In this document: piece by piece, positions 34,839-43,877 of the stretch
How the letters are laid out: every line of letters begins with the position of its first letter
Position numbering within the stretch: position 1 is the first letter of the stretch
From: CAZICM01 sp964537685
GTDB lineage: Bacteria > Myxococcota_A > Polyangia > Polyangiales > Polyangiaceae
Assembly (NCBI GenBank): GCA_964537685.1
Contig: CAZICM010000030.1
Location: 49,378-113,377, forward strand
Direction of reading: 5' to 3'
Length of the DNA: 64,000 bases
The notes under the pieces: model-generated
Told to the model about the DNA's origin: nothing
The model's database searches: none
What the model saw: the letters and a program-made list of their open reading frames with translations, nothing else
Program-made: the position numbers and the translations under genes

Positions 34839-35531
34839 TCAACCCGAAATATCGCTTTTCAAGCCCTCTTTTTCGCCGAGCAGCACATACAAATGGCGCA
34901 GCGCTTTAGGGTCGACGATCTCCAGCCGTTCATCCGAGACGCGCAAATAATGGGTTTCGCGCAGATGTTTGACGGCGCGCTTAACGGCTTCGACATCGAT
35001 GCCGACCCTGGACGCGAGCTCCATCGGCGTGATGGAAAAGACAACCGGACCGCTTAATTCAGGGTTTTCTCGCTGAGCCAGCTTTAACAGCGCACACACC
35101 ACTTTCATGGTCGGCTCGCTAAGCATCATGATTTCAATTTGATCTTCGGCGTCGTGAAGGCGGCGAACAAGCTGTTTTACGATACGCGACGCAATTTGAG
35201 GGTTGTGCTCCAAAAGGTTTTGAAGCGTGGGCTGATCGAGCGCGAGAGCGAGGCCCGGCGAGAGCGCAACGGCCGTTGAAGAGCGTACAGAGCCTAAAAT
35301 AAGCGCTGATTCACCGAAGAGATCGCCCGGCTTCAGCACGATAAGGCTTCGTTCCACCCCCGCGACGGTTTTGATGAGCCGCACCCGCCCTTCTTCGAGC
35401 AGATAAGCCTCGGTTCCAGGCTCGCCTTCTTGAAAGAGCACATCCCCGGTCTCAAAGCGCACGCCAAAGCGATTCAGCAAGCGTTCCGGGTCGAGAGAAA
35501 CATCGGCTTTGGGAGGTATTGAGGAACCCAT
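34839..35531 (-). CDS. Crp/Fnr-family transcription regulator
   Basis: The 230-residue product is a cyclic-nucleotide-binding-fold regulator. Residues about 15-130 form the cNMP-binding beta-barrel with FETGDVLFQEGEPGTEAYLL and GDLFGESALI. A long helix follows, then a C-terminal winged helix with ITPMELASRVGIDVEAVKRA. The PGDLFGES segment lacks the full RxA phosphate-binding pattern of Crp, so the ligand is uncertain. I chose the ATG at 35531 (AAGG 5 bases upstream) over a 74-residue longer reading, because the extension would overlap tsaB and is Arg/Cys-rich without homology. It begins 20 bases after the tsaB stop. Confidence 0.88.
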   Translation of the reverse strand: MGSSIPPKADVSLDPERLLNRFGVRFETGDVLFQEGEPGTEAYLLEEGRVRLIKTVAGVERSLIVLKPGDLFGESALILGSVRSSTAVALSPGLALALDQPTLQNLLEHNPQIASRIVKQLVRRLHDAEDQIEIMMLSEPTMKVVCALLKLAQRENPELSGPVVFSITPMELASRVGIDVEAVKRAVKHLRETHYLRVSDERLEIVDPKALRHLYVLLGEKEGLKSDISG

Positions 35532-35551
35532 TGTGCCTTGTGAAGCGCAGT

Positions 35552-36241
35552 CTAACCCGCGCTTTCTGGAAGAGGAACGGCATCGGGCGGGCGAACATAA
35601 AGTGGCTCCGCTGAAAACGCATCGGGCCTTTGGCCGCTTTCGTAGGCATCGAGCGCCACGCGGCCAATCCAATACGCCGAAGGAAAAGGCGGCTCCGCAA
35701 AATAGACGGCATTGGCCGAGGGCAAAGGTTCGGCGGGCTCTCCAACGATGCACAAACGGCGGCCTGCAAATCGTTCTTCATTCAGGAGCGTCCCCATCCG
35801 TGAGCGGGCGACATGGCAAGGCTCGAGCACCATATCGAGAGATGCATCAAATGCGGCGGCAAAGAGCTCGGATTTCTTTGCATCCAAGGCCGCGAGCACC
35901 ACGTCTGGAGGCGCCGCCCTTCCTTCTCCAAACGAAGCGGCGGCCATAGCCTTAAGCGACATCACGGCAAAGAGAGGAAGGCCCAGGGAATACGCCATGC
36001 CCTTGGCGGATGCGGTGCCCACCCTCACGCCCGTGAACGAACCCGGACCGATATCGCAAGCGATCGCATGAAGATCCGATTTAGACAAGCCTGCCTTTTG
36101 CAATGCCTCATCAATTCGATCAAATAGTTTTTCCGCATGGCCTTTTAAGTCGTCATGCGAAGTGATGGAGAGCAATTGGCGGCCGCACAGAACGGCGACA
36201 CTCGCGTGGGGTGTGGACGTGGAAAGGGCGAGGAGATTCAC
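35552..36241 (-). CDS. tsaB: tRNA t6A biosynthesis protein TsaB
   Basis: TsaB partners TsaD in adding the threonylcarbamoyl group to A37 of ANN-decoding tRNAs. The sequence shows the actin-like N-terminus NLLALSTSTPHASVAV, the diagnostic CDIGPGSFTGVRVGTASAKG and LDAKKSELFAAAFD. The start is uncertain: a GTG at 36241 gives the family-typical N-terminus (229 residues) and a TTG at 36259 would add six residues. Neither has a good Shine-Dalgarno sequence. It is the first gene of a minus-strand run with the Crp-type regulator. Confidence 0.92.
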   Translation of the reverse strand: MNLLALSTSTPHASVAVLCGRQLLSITSHDDLKGHAEKLFDRIDEALQKAGLSKSDLHAIACDIGPGSFTGVRVGTASAKGMAYSLGLPLFAVMSLKAMAAASFGEGRAAPPDVVLAALDAKKSELFAAAFDASLDMVLEPCHVARSRMGTLLNEERFAGRRLCIVGEPAEPLPSANAVYFAEPPFPSAYWIGRVALDAYESGQRPDAFSAEPLYVRPPDAVPLPESAG

Positions 36242-36348
36242 GTTAAAGAACTGAGCCAAATGAAAGGTGAAGGGAACGCGGGCCGGATTTGGCTGTCTTT
36301 GCAGAAACGATGCACGCGGGCAATGGTTTGGCGATAGGGTCCTTGGAT

Positions 36349-37359
36349 ATGGGCGTGAAGCCGTTGGAACACGAAGGTGGGATTCAATGGCCGATGGTGG
36401 TGTCGCTCATATTGCATGCGCTGGGATTTGGGCTGCTCTTGCTGAAGCTATCGGCGGGAGGCGGGCCGGCGCCGGAGCCCATACCCGCCATGGAAAATAG
36501 GGCCGCGGACACATGGGCAGGGACGACCTCGGAGCTGCCCGCGGGCGAAAAGCTCTATGAAGTGTCGCTGAATGAGCTGGGTTCAGGCGCAAAGGAGCCC
36601 GCGGCCGAGAAGGCGGCGGCGGCGCCCGAAGCTCCAAAAGAAGTGAAGCCCGCGCCCAAGCCGATCGAAAAAGCGGCAAAAAAACCGATTGAAAAACCGA
36701 TTGAAAAACCGATTGAAAAGCCGGCCAAGACAGAGAGCCCGCCCAAGCCCAAACAAGCCAAGCAAGCACCGCCTCAAAAACCGGAAGGGCAGTTTGAGAA
36801 CGCCGCATCGTCCGCATCGTCCGCATCGCCCGCATCGCCCGCAGCATCTGCATCCGCAGGACTGGGCGGCAACGACACCTCGGGCCAATCGTTTGGAGCG
36901 GTCGGTGTGCCCGGAGCCCGTGACATGGGACGCGCTTATAATCAAGCCATTCCCGCGGCATGCGCGGCCGATCCGATATGGACAGAATTGCCCTTGGGCG
37001 ATGTGGGAACGATTCGCGTGGTGCTCGAAATAGGCGCGGATGGAAGGCTCGTCTCATGGAAGGCGCTGGAGGAAAATCCTCCCAAAGCCCTTCAAAACAT
37101 GGCAAAACGCACGTATTCGATGCTCTCTGCGGGGATGTTCACGTTAAAGCCCGGCGGACTTTCGGCGGGCCGTCAAACCATTCAGGTAAGCGCTCAAGTA
37201 GGCACGACCGACAAGCCTCTTCCCGAAGGCGGTCAAATCGAGCTTTCCCAGCACTATGAAGGCGGAATCGGCAGCTCGTCCTTTGTGCAGAGCTCGGGGC
37301 GCGAAGTGAAATTCAAGGTGAAGGTGCTCAAGGTGGAAGTGAGCGAGGCCGCTCTTTAA
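36349..37359 (+). CDS. TonB-like energy transducer protein
   Basis: This 336-residue protein has one N-terminal transmembrane helix (about residues 17-36). A Pro/Lys-rich spacer contains KPIE repeats and an Ala/Ser stretch. The C-terminal domain reads GTIRVVLEIGADGRLVSWKALEENPP, which resembles TonB or AgmX C-terminal folds. Such proteins pass energy from the inner membrane to outer-membrane partners. No exbB or exbD gene is adjacent. The ATG at 36349 has AGGG 9 bases upstream; an earlier TTG at 36289 is in frame but weak. It is convergent with the VWA lipoprotein gene, with only 7 bases between stops. Confidence 0.7.
   Translation: MGVKPLEHEGGIQWPMVVSLILHALGFGLLLLKLSAGGGPAPEPIPAMENRAADTWAGTTSELPAGEKLYEVSLNELGSGAKEPAAEKAAAAPEAPKEVKPAPKPIEKAAKKPIEKPIEKPIEKPAKTESPPKPKQAKQAPPQKPEGQFENAASSASSASPASPAASASAGLGGNDTSGQSFGAVGVPGARDMGRAYNQAIPAACAADPIWTELPLGDVGTIRVVLEIGADGRLVSWKALEENPPKALQNMAKRTYSMLSAGMFTLKPGGLSAGRQTIQVSAQVGTTDKPLPEGGQIELSQHYEGGIGSSSFVQSSGREVKFKVKVLKVEVSEAAL
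36682..36717. repeat. three perfect 12-bp repeats encoding KPIE
   Basis: The unit AAACCGATTGAA occurs three times in a row in the spacer of the TonB-like protein. Being identical, the units can expand or contract and alter spacer length. Confidence 0.85.
36805..36840. repeat. four 9-bp repeats encoding Ala-Ser-Ser/Pro
   Basis: GCATCGTCC occurs twice and GCATCGCCC twice, directly adjacent, in the same TonB-like gene. They form a second slippage-prone segment. Confidence 0.8.
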
Positions 37360-37366
37360 AAAACGA

Positions 37367-39187
37367 TCAATCGGGCTTGGGCACCGAAGGCACTTCCACC
37401 TGAACAAGCCGGTGGCGAAGCGTTCTTAAAAAAGCATCGGCCGCGGGTTTATATCCAAACGATGGAAGCACAATATCGTTTGTATTGAAGGCGCAAATCG
37501 AAGAAACCGACGCGCGGCTCTGCATTTGGGCGAAGAAGCTAAGAAGGCGGCCGGCCGGAAGAGCCTTGGCATAGCGCTGAAGGGTCGAATAATTGCCATT
37601 GGCATCTTGGCAGAGCGGATTGCCTTGGAAATTCATGGGCGGGCATTCACAGCTTGGTTCACCGCTTGAACAATCCTTGGGCGCCTTTCGGGGGAAAATA
37701 CAAGCGTATTGGAGATCATCCCCAGCGGATATGATCCGTTCATGGCCATTGATTGGATTTTCCAGCGCGCTCGGTGAATCGGGCGGCGCGAGCGGGGCGC
37801 CTGTAATTGGATGCGTGCCCGTGCGGGGAGCGATCGATTCCGTCATTAAAGGATCGAAGGGCGGGAAACCATTCGCAGGATCGCCCAAAATCAGGCCCCA
37901 ATCGATTTGATGAGCGGGCAAAAAGCCGAGCGAAGGCGTTTTTGCGTCGACCACAATATCCTGCCAAGGCACACCGACAATGCCGGCCACCACGATCATA
38001 TTGGCGGATCGATTGCCAGAAAATAATGGGTTTGTTTTGATATTGCCTTCGCGATCGGGCACCAAAGGTTCATTCAAACCCCGGATATAACGCTCGATCG
38101 GATATAGAAAATCGAATCCAAAGCGCCGTTTTTGATCGAAGCACCGCAAATTGATCGGATCGTCGAGTTCGGTAGGCGCCGGCCCTTGGCAATTCAGATC
38201 GCTTTCCGTGGGAGGACAGCCCGCGGGCGCGGTCTGAGCGCAGGAGGCACAGCATGGATCGTTTGGATTTAAGGCACATTCGCTTCGCGCCTTGGGCAGC
38301 CGAAATATTTGTCCCAAGGCATCTACGCCCTGGGCAGCATAATAGTATTGGCCGCCATCCCGTATGGAGCAGTCATTTTCATCGCTCAATATCAAAATCC
38401 CGACAGTGGAATCGGGCCTTAAGAAGTCGCCGCGCTGTGTGAGCAGCACTTGATCGGTGCCCGTGGGAACAGCCGTACTGTTTTCCAATACGATCGATTC
38501 GTAAGGATTGGGATCGATTAAGAAACGATAAATACTTTCGAGTTGGGATTCAAATCCGCATCCGGTTGTGCCGGTGCCCCGGATGATATCGGCCAGTTTG
38601 CTGGATAGAGCCAGGATGTCGGAATCGCCGGGGGGATTTTTGGCCTGAGCCGGATCCCAAGCCAAAAAGCCTTTGTCTGCGTAGGTAGGCACGTTGCCGC
38701 CCGCGGACGAGTACGAAAGCAAGTGCGCCGCGTCATTTTGCCTGGGTGTGAAAGCGGCATTGGCGGGACTGCAAATATCGCCTCCATGGCCGCCCAAACT
38801 CGTTGAAATGACGGCGATATGCACATCGCGCAGAGGAGCGAATTCCCGCTCGCCGATAGGACAAGGATCGGTCGAACCGGGCGTCTCATCCACCACATTT
38901 CCAAGGCCATTGACGCAAGCGGGATTGGCCAGGCGCTTGAGCAAATAGGCCACCGAATCGGCCAACAAATCCTGCGCTGCATCGAGATTCCGGCTGTTAT
39001 CGACGACAAGCACAAGATCGAGTTTGTCGCCTTGGCTAAGCAGATCTTTACCAGGATCGACGATCACCGGACCCGAAGGCGCATCGGCGCCCGCATCCCT
39101 CAACGACTCATCCATCACATCGGAACGGCCTGCGCAGGCCGGAACAAGGGCGAACATTAGGCAAGCAGGAAAAAGGCCGCGGCGCAT
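37367..39187 (-). CDS. large VWA-like surface lipoprotein
   Basis: The 606-residue protein begins with a lipoprotein signal ending in VPAC (start ATG 39187). A VWA-like domain follows with LDLVLVVDNSRNL, where the last MIDAS Ser is Asn, so metal binding may be weakened. Later segments include GILILSDENDCSIRDGG and a Cys-rich region with CCASCAQ. Similar long secreted VWA proteins are common in myxobacteria, and their function is not established. It is divergent from yacG with 47 bases between the starts, so promoters must overlap there. Confidence 0.8.
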   Translation of the reverse strand: MRRGLFPACLMFALVPACAGRSDVMDESLRDAGADAPSGPVIVDPGKDLLSQGDKLDLVLVVDNSRNLDAAQDLLADSVAYLLKRLANPACVNGLGNVVDETPGSTDPCPIGEREFAPLRDVHIAVISTSLGGHGGDICSPANAAFTPRQNDAAHLLSYSSAGGNVPTYADKGFLAWDPAQAKNPPGDSDILALSSKLADIIRGTGTTGCGFESQLESIYRFLIDPNPYESIVLENSTAVPTGTDQVLLTQRGDFLRPDSTVGILILSDENDCSIRDGGQYYYAAQGVDALGQIFRLPKARSECALNPNDPCCASCAQTAPAGCPPTESDLNCQGPAPTELDDPINLRCFDQKRRFGFDFLYPIERYIRGLNEPLVPDREGNIKTNPLFSGNRSANMIVVAGIVGVPWQDIVVDAKTPSLGFLPAHQIDWGLILGDPANGFPPFDPLMTESIAPRTGTHPITGAPLAPPDSPSALENPINGHERIISAGDDLQYACIFPRKAPKDCSSGEPSCECPPMNFQGNPLCQDANGNYSTLQRYAKALPAGRLLSFFAQMQSRASVSSICAFNTNDIVLPSFGYKPAADAFLRTLRHRLVQVEVPSVPKPD

Positions 39188-39234
39188 GCTCCGAGAGGCT
39201 ACATGCTCGCGAAGGACACTGCTAGGCTGCCACC

Positions 39235-39477
39235 ATGGTCGCCGCCGCAAATAGCAAATGTCCCATTTGTGGCCGGAAGGTCGACGCTCATGCGGATGCG
39301 CGCGTGCTGCCCTTCTGTTCGCCGCAGTGCAAGCTTAACGATTTGGGACGCTGGCTCGACGGAAGTTATCGCATTGCCGGTTCGCCTTTAGAAACCGAAT
39401 CCGATGCGGTTTCACTGGGGCGTTCCCCGGCTTCTGACCGAGCCCCGATGGGCCGTTCAAACGAGGAGGATGGGTGA
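39235..39477 (+). CDS. yacG: YacG-type zinc protein (DNA gyrase inhibitor family)
   Basis: This small 80-residue protein has the YacG zinc site CPICGR and PFCSPQCK followed by the diagnostic LNDLGRWLDGSYRI. In E. coli YacG binds gyrase and restrains it. The C-terminal 30 residues are less conserved. Its stop overlaps the next start (TGATG), so the two genes are translationally coupled. Confidence 0.9.
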   Translation: MVAAANSKCPICGRKVDAHADARVLPFCSPQCKLNDLGRWLDGSYRIAGSPLETESDAVSLGRSPASDRAPMGRSNEEDG

Positions 39478-40418
39478 TGCTCCTAAGCCGCTGGCTTTGC
39501 CTGGGATTGACTGCCTTGCCGCTCTTGCTGGGCCGGACCGCTTTTGCTCAAGCGCCCGAACCTCAGCCGGCTCCGCCTCCCGCGCCCCAACCGCCGCCCT
39601 CCGTTTCGCCGCCTCCCGCGGCTCCGCCTCCCACGGCGCAACCTCCCGCGGAACCGCCTCCATCGCCCTACGATCCATCGATGCAAGCCGGCGGCCTTAA
39701 ACCGCCTCCGCCGATGGATCCAAAGCAAACCCAAGAGGAACCCAAGCCTGCCGACCAAACGCAGGACCATTTGGACAAGTCCAAAGAGAAAGACTCCGGC
39801 CGGGGATTGTCATTTGTTTGGCTCAACGTCGAAGGTGGCTACCAGACGGTTGGACTTCAAACATTTAATATTGACGAGCAGAATTTCACGGCTGGATTCA
39901 TCGAACAATCTGCGAATGGCCCCGTCATCGGCGCGGGCGTTGGAGCGCGGCTTTTATTCATCACGGTGGGTGCGCGCGGACGCCTTGGGCTCTTAAACAA
40001 CTGGCAATTTTTTACGGTCGGCGGCGAGGTAGGTTTTCACATTCCCATCGGCCGGCTCGAGCCGCACTTCTCGCTGGGAGGCGGCTATGCGGCCGTAGGC
40101 AGCTTCGATCAAGTCGTCACCGGCGGCGTTCAGCCCGACATATCCATACGCGGTTTCTATGCGCGCGCGGGCGGCGGGATGGACTACTTCATCACCAACA
40201 TCTTTTCGATCGGCGCAAGCGTAAGCTGGGAATTCACCGCGCTCACCAGGCCCGGTTTCGATCCGACCAAGCTCGCGGATCTTCAAAACGATATTGCCAA
40301 TATCCAAAGCGCAGACATTCGCATGGCGCAGCAAAAACAGGCTGAATTGCTAGCTTTTGAAGGCTCCGGCTACGGTTCGGCCTTTACCGTCACCGGCGTA
40401 TTGGGCCTTCATTTCTGA
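39477..40418 (+). CDS. outer-membrane beta-barrel-type protein with Pro-rich N-terminus
   Basis: I do not recognise the family. The 313-residue protein has a signal peptide (about 1-25, ending AFAQ), a Pro-rich segment of about 75 residues, and then a beta-rich domain. Alternating hydrophobic strands such as VIGAGVGARLLFITVGARG and HFSLGGGYAAVG fit a small barrel, and the last residue is Phe (GVLGLHF), typical of outer-membrane proteins. The ATG at 39477 lies 7 bases after AGGAGG; the GTG one codon earlier is less well placed. Confidence 0.75.
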   Translation: MLLSRWLCLGLTALPLLLGRTAFAQAPEPQPAPPPAPQPPPSVSPPPAAPPPTAQPPAEPPPSPYDPSMQAGGLKPPPPMDPKQTQEEPKPADQTQDHLDKSKEKDSGRGLSFVWLNVEGGYQTVGLQTFNIDEQNFTAGFIEQSANGPVIGAGVGARLLFITVGARGRLGLLNNWQFFTVGGEVGFHIPIGRLEPHFSLGGGYAAVGSFDQVVTGGVQPDISIRGFYARAGGGMDYFITNIFSIGASVSWEFTALTRPGFDPTKLADLQNDIANIQSADIRMAQQKQAELLAFEGSGYGSAFTVTGVLGLHF

Positions 40419-40434
40419 GCGCAGTTTTTATTCC

Positions 40435-41616
40435 GTGAACAATCTTTCGATCGCCCTCGCATGCATTGCCGTGCTTGTTCCGCTCGGCATTTGCTTTGCC
40501 GTTTTACGGCGCGTGGTCGCTCGCCCTTCGCGCGGCTTTACGGAATTGCTCATCGTTTTTCTGGGCGCACTCGCCTTTGGCATCTGCGCGTTAATCGAGC
40601 GGGCGATCGAGCGTTTTGCGGGCTTCGGCAAACTGTCGGTGCCTCTCGATGTGTCGATTTTCTTCTACGCATTTTTGGTTGCCGCGCCGCTCGAACAAGC
40701 GCTGAAAGTGCTAGCGATCGCGCCTGTTTTGCGATCGAAGCACTTTCGCGAGCCGCTGGACGGCGTGGTCTTCGCGGCGCTTTCGGCCCTTGGTTTTATC
40801 TCCGCCAACAATGCCATCTACCTCGCCTTCTCGCAGCCTTCGGCCACCGCGCTGGCCAGGGCATTTCTAGCCGTTCCAGCGCATGTTCTTGTCGCGGGAA
40901 TGTGGGGCTATGCCTTGGGGCGCGATCCGAGGCGAAGGCTTGGAGGACGCGGATTTGATGCGGCGTGGGCCATCGCATTTTTGCTGAACGCTCTCTTCGA
41001 TCGCCTTGTTTTTCTGGCCAGTCCCACCATTGTTCTGGCCACCGCGCTTCCGCTTCTGCTGGGCGTATCGGTGCTTATGGCTTTTGCCGTGCGCGATCTT
41101 TTGCGCAAAGGCTCGGTCATCTCACTCGGCATAAGCTGGGCAAAACGAAGCCTAAGCAAGCTTTCCCCGGCGAGCGTGACATCGATGCGCGATGTCATGC
41201 GGGAAGCGCTCACACGGGTCGAGCGGCCCGTCACGCTGACATGGATTCTCTTCGGCGCGCTGGTGACCACAGGCGTTATCACCGTCATGCTTGCCGCCGC
41301 GGTTTATATCGGGAACTCCATGGGCATCGATTTTGCCGCAGTCGAACGCTCGGAAGGAGCGCGCGATGTCGTGCTTCCTCTTCTTCTCTTGGGACTTTCG
41401 GCGATGCTGGCCTTTCCCATCGCGGGATATTTGAATGCAAAGGCTTCAGCGGCCCGCACCGTAATCGAACCCGCGATGTCCGCAGGCTTAGCCCTTGCCG
41501 GCTCGCTGATCTTGCTTGGATTCGCCGCGCCGATTTCGCTTGTTTTCGCGCTTATTTCAGCACCGATCGCGCTTGGGCTGGCTTGTATTGGCGCCTATGC
41601 CGGCCTTACCCGCTAA
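40435..41616 (+). CDS. PrsW-family membrane protein
   Basis: PrsW proteins are intramembrane proteases that cleave anti-sigma factors in Bacillus. This 393-residue product has about nine to ten hydrophobic helices. Family motifs are recognisable: LEQALK (canonical EExxK, second Glu replaced by Gln), LDGVVFAALSALGF, VPAHVLVAGMWGYALG with its His, and LLNALFD. The altered first motif makes activity uncertain. I chose the GTG at 40435 because it starts at the first helix; reading from 40357 would overlap the previous gene by 62 bases. No good Shine-Dalgarno sequence is seen. It is convergent with dnaJ. Confidence 0.82.
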   Translation: MNNLSIALACIAVLVPLGICFAVLRRVVARPSRGFTELLIVFLGALAFGICALIERAIERFAGFGKLSVPLDVSIFFYAFLVAAPLEQALKVLAIAPVLRSKHFREPLDGVVFAALSALGFISANNAIYLAFSQPSATALARAFLAVPAHVLVAGMWGYALGRDPRRRLGGRGFDAAWAIAFLLNALFDRLVFLASPTIVLATALPLLLGVSVLMAFAVRDLLRKGSVISLGISWAKRSLSKLSPASVTSMRDVMREALTRVERPVTLTWILFGALVTTGVITVMLAAAVYIGNSMGIDFAAVERSEGARDVVLPLLLLGLSAMLAFPIAGYLNAKASAARTVIEPAMSAGLALAGSLILLGFAAPISLVFALISAPIALGLACIGAYAGLTR

Positions 41617-41620
41617 ACGC

Positions 41621-42709
41621 TTATTTTTTCTTCTTCGAAGCGCCGTCGCCCTTCGAAAGCTCTTCATCCAGCGATAAAAGCAGCTCTTTCGCCTTCGCCG
41701 ACACCTTGCGCGGAATGTCCACATGAACCACGACTTGCAAGGCTCCGCGCCCGCGCCCGTCCACACGCGGAACGCCCTGGCCCCTCAGCGTAATGACATC
41801 GTTGGGCTGTGAACCGCCGGGAATCTCAACCTTTACTTTCGAATCATCCGGCAATTCAATCTCAATGGTGCCGCCCAGCACGGCTTGGGCAATGCCTAAA
41901 TGGGCGCGCGTAATTAAATCGGCGCCATCGCGTTCGTAACGAGGGTCGCTTTCGAGTTCGACATCCACATACAAATCGCCCGCCGGCCCGCCCATTGAGC
42001 CCGGCATTCCCTGCCCCGGCACCCGCAAGCGCTGCCCATTGTCGATGCCCGCAGGAAAGTTCACCACCACCTTCCGGCTCTTCTCCACCGCGCCTTGACC
42101 CTTGCAGGTTCCGCAGGGCGACTGAATCACCGAGCCCGCCCCCGAACAGGCCGGACATGTCTGCGTGAACATCACAAAGCCGCGCGCCGTGGAAATCTGG
42201 CCCGAACCGTTGCAGCTTCCACAAGTCTTGCGCTTGGTGCCCGGCTTCGCGCCCGAACCCTGGCACTCTTCGCAGCTTACGGGTGTGCGCAGAGGCACTT
42301 CTTGTTTGCAGCCTGTAAATGCGTCGCGAAAGCTAATCCGCTGTTCAATCCGAATGTCGTGGCCGCGCGCAGGCCCGCCCCGGCGCTGGCGCTGCTGACC
42401 GCCCATCCCGCCGAAAAACTCCGAAAAAATGTCCTGAAAATGCGAGAAAATATCGCCGTTGGCCTCAAATCCGGCGCCACCACTAAAAGCTGCATGACCA
42501 AAGCGATCATAACGAGCACGTTTTTCATCATCGGACAGCACCTGATAAGCCTCGGTCACTTCCTTGAACCTCGCTTCAGCCTCGGCATCACCCGGATTCC
42601 GGTCGGGATGGTTTTTCAGCGCTGCCTGTCTATAGGTCTTGCGAATTTCATCGGAAGAGGCATCGCGGGCCACGCCCAAGACTTCGTAATAGTCACGTTT
42701 CTCGCTCAT
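41621..42709 (-). CDS. dnaJ: chaperone DnaJ (type I)
   Basis: DnaJ delivers substrates to DnaK and stimulates its ATPase. The 362-residue product has the J-domain with HPD at 34-36, a short Gly/Phe-type linker (GGAGFEANGDIF), four CxxCxGxG zinc motifs (CEECQGSG, CGSCNGSG, CPACSGAG, CGTCKGQG), and the C-terminal substrate domain ending in a Lys-rich tail. All canonical domains are present. No dnaK or grpE lies in the window. Confidence 0.96.
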   Translation of the reverse strand: MSEKRDYYEVLGVARDASSDEIRKTYRQAALKNHPDRNPGDAEAEARFKEVTEAYQVLSDDEKRARYDRFGHAAFSGGAGFEANGDIFSHFQDIFSEFFGGMGGQQRQRRGGPARGHDIRIEQRISFRDAFTGCKQEVPLRTPVSCEECQGSGAKPGTKRKTCGSCNGSGQISTARGFVMFTQTCPACSGAGSVIQSPCGTCKGQGAVEKSRKVVVNFPAGIDNGQRLRVPGQGMPGSMGGPAGDLYVDVELESDPRYERDGADLITRAHLGIAQAVLGGTIEIELPDDSKVKVEIPGGSQPNDVITLRGQGVPRVDGRGRGALQVVVHVDIPRKVSAKAKELLLSLDEELSKGDGASKKKK

Positions 42710-42831
42710 TTTTCGCTCAACTGGGCCCTGTTCGCACCGCGCGCCAAACCGAATGGCCGACAGACCATAAGCAGCAGAAGGCGGCTGTCAACGGTTTCAA
42801 GCGCACAAGCCGCACCTGAATCTCGGTGCCC

Positions 42832-43797
42832 TCACTTTTTCTTCGCTCTCGAAAGCTCAGCCTTCAGCGCGGCGAGCTCGTCCTTTAGCTTCTGCGCCCG
42901 CTTTTCCGCATTCTTTCTTGCCTTCTCTTCACGCTGGGCTTTGTGCTCGGCGGCTTTGCGCGCTTCGGCTTCTTGCCTGCGCGCTTCGGCTTCTTGCCTG
43001 CGCGCTTCGGCTTCTTCGCGCTGAGCCAAGCGCATCGCCTCCAGCCTCTCTTCTTGCGTCAGCACCAACTGCTTGCCCGCTTTATCCGTGGCGAGCCTCA
43101 GCACCGCATCGCCCGATTCCGTCACCATCACGAGCAGATAGGCATCCAGCTCTTCGCTGTACACAGGCCCCATTCCCTCAAATACCCGGACGAGCTCGCC
43201 CTGCTCGTTGCGCCGGTACAATTGCAGAGGCACCCGCATGGGCGTCTTCTTCGAACGGGTGGCTTTGCCTTTTGGAACGGCATTGCCATCGAAAATCGCA
43301 AGCTCGAGCACACCCAATTGATCGTATTTCAGTGGATTAAGCTCGTAGTCTTTTTTCCAATTGGATGAAACAAGTTCCATCGCAAATCGGGGTGGATGAT
43401 GTCCGGGCAGCCATGTACACCACGATTCAGGCAATGGCTCGGGCGGGTTGTCGACGATGTACGCATCCGGGGAAATCCGAACCAAAGGATGCTCTGGGAC
43501 CCAGCCCCAAAATGCATCGCCTCCCACATAAATATTTTTCCAATTTCGCTCCTTTGCAAACGCGCGCAAGAGCGAAACGAAATCCGTCATGCGGTTAAAA
43601 TGCACGGGGCCCTGGCCCATATCCTCTTCGTCGGTGAGGTACCAGGAACTCCATTCGAAGTGAAGCGGTATTCGTTTGGATTCGAATTTAACCGTAGCCG
43701 GCTTTAATTCATTATGAATGTAGGAGTGCGATTGGCGCAGAGGCAGAGGCTTCGCACGAAGTTTGGGAGGCTCTTCATGGGCGACAATCAGGACCAT
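42832..43797 (-). CDS. Uma2-family putative endonuclease with coiled-coil tail
   Basis: Residues about 25-190 match the Uma2 (DUF820) fold of PD-(D/E)xK nucleases: RISPDAYIVDNPPEP, then PRFAMELVSSNWKKDYELNPLKYDQLGVLELAIFD, though the usual E-x-x-S spacing is kept only loosely. From about 240 on the chain is a charged coiled coil with AEARRQE repeats. Uma2 genes are very abundant in some bacteria and their function is unknown. It lies between ftsZ and dnaJ on the same strand with no tight coupling to either. Confidence 0.8.
   Translation of the reverse strand: MVLIVAHEEPPKLRAKPLPLRQSHSYIHNELKPATVKFESKRIPLHFEWSSWYLTDEEDMGQGPVHFNRMTDFVSLLRAFAKERNWKNIYVGGDAFWGWVPEHPLVRISPDAYIVDNPPEPLPESWCTWLPGHHPPRFAMELVSSNWKKDYELNPLKYDQLGVLELAIFDGNAVPKGKATRSKKTPMRVPLQLYRRNEQGELVRVFEGMGPVYSEELDAYLLVMVTESGDAVLRLATDKAGKQLVLTQEERLEAMRLAQREEAEARRQEAEARRQEAEARKAAEHKAQREEKARKNAEKRAQKLKDELAALKAELSRAKKK
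42959..43018. repeat. 21-bp tandem repeats in coiled-coil tail of Uma2 gene
   Basis: The unit CGCGCTTCGGCTTCTTGCCTG occurs almost three times and encodes AEARRQE heptads. Its 7-codon period matches coiled-coil geometry. Confidence 0.75.
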
Positions 43798-43877
43798 CGC
43801 TTGTGAAGATACACAAAACGATCGAACCTCTCTAGTCCTACATGTATTGCTGCATCAATTGGACGGAAGATCTTGAA

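Noticed and set aside
34839..35753. Longer start (35753) for the Crp-type gene
   Set aside because: The extra 74 residues overlap tsaB and are Arg/Cys-rich; the ATG at 35531 gives the normal family length.
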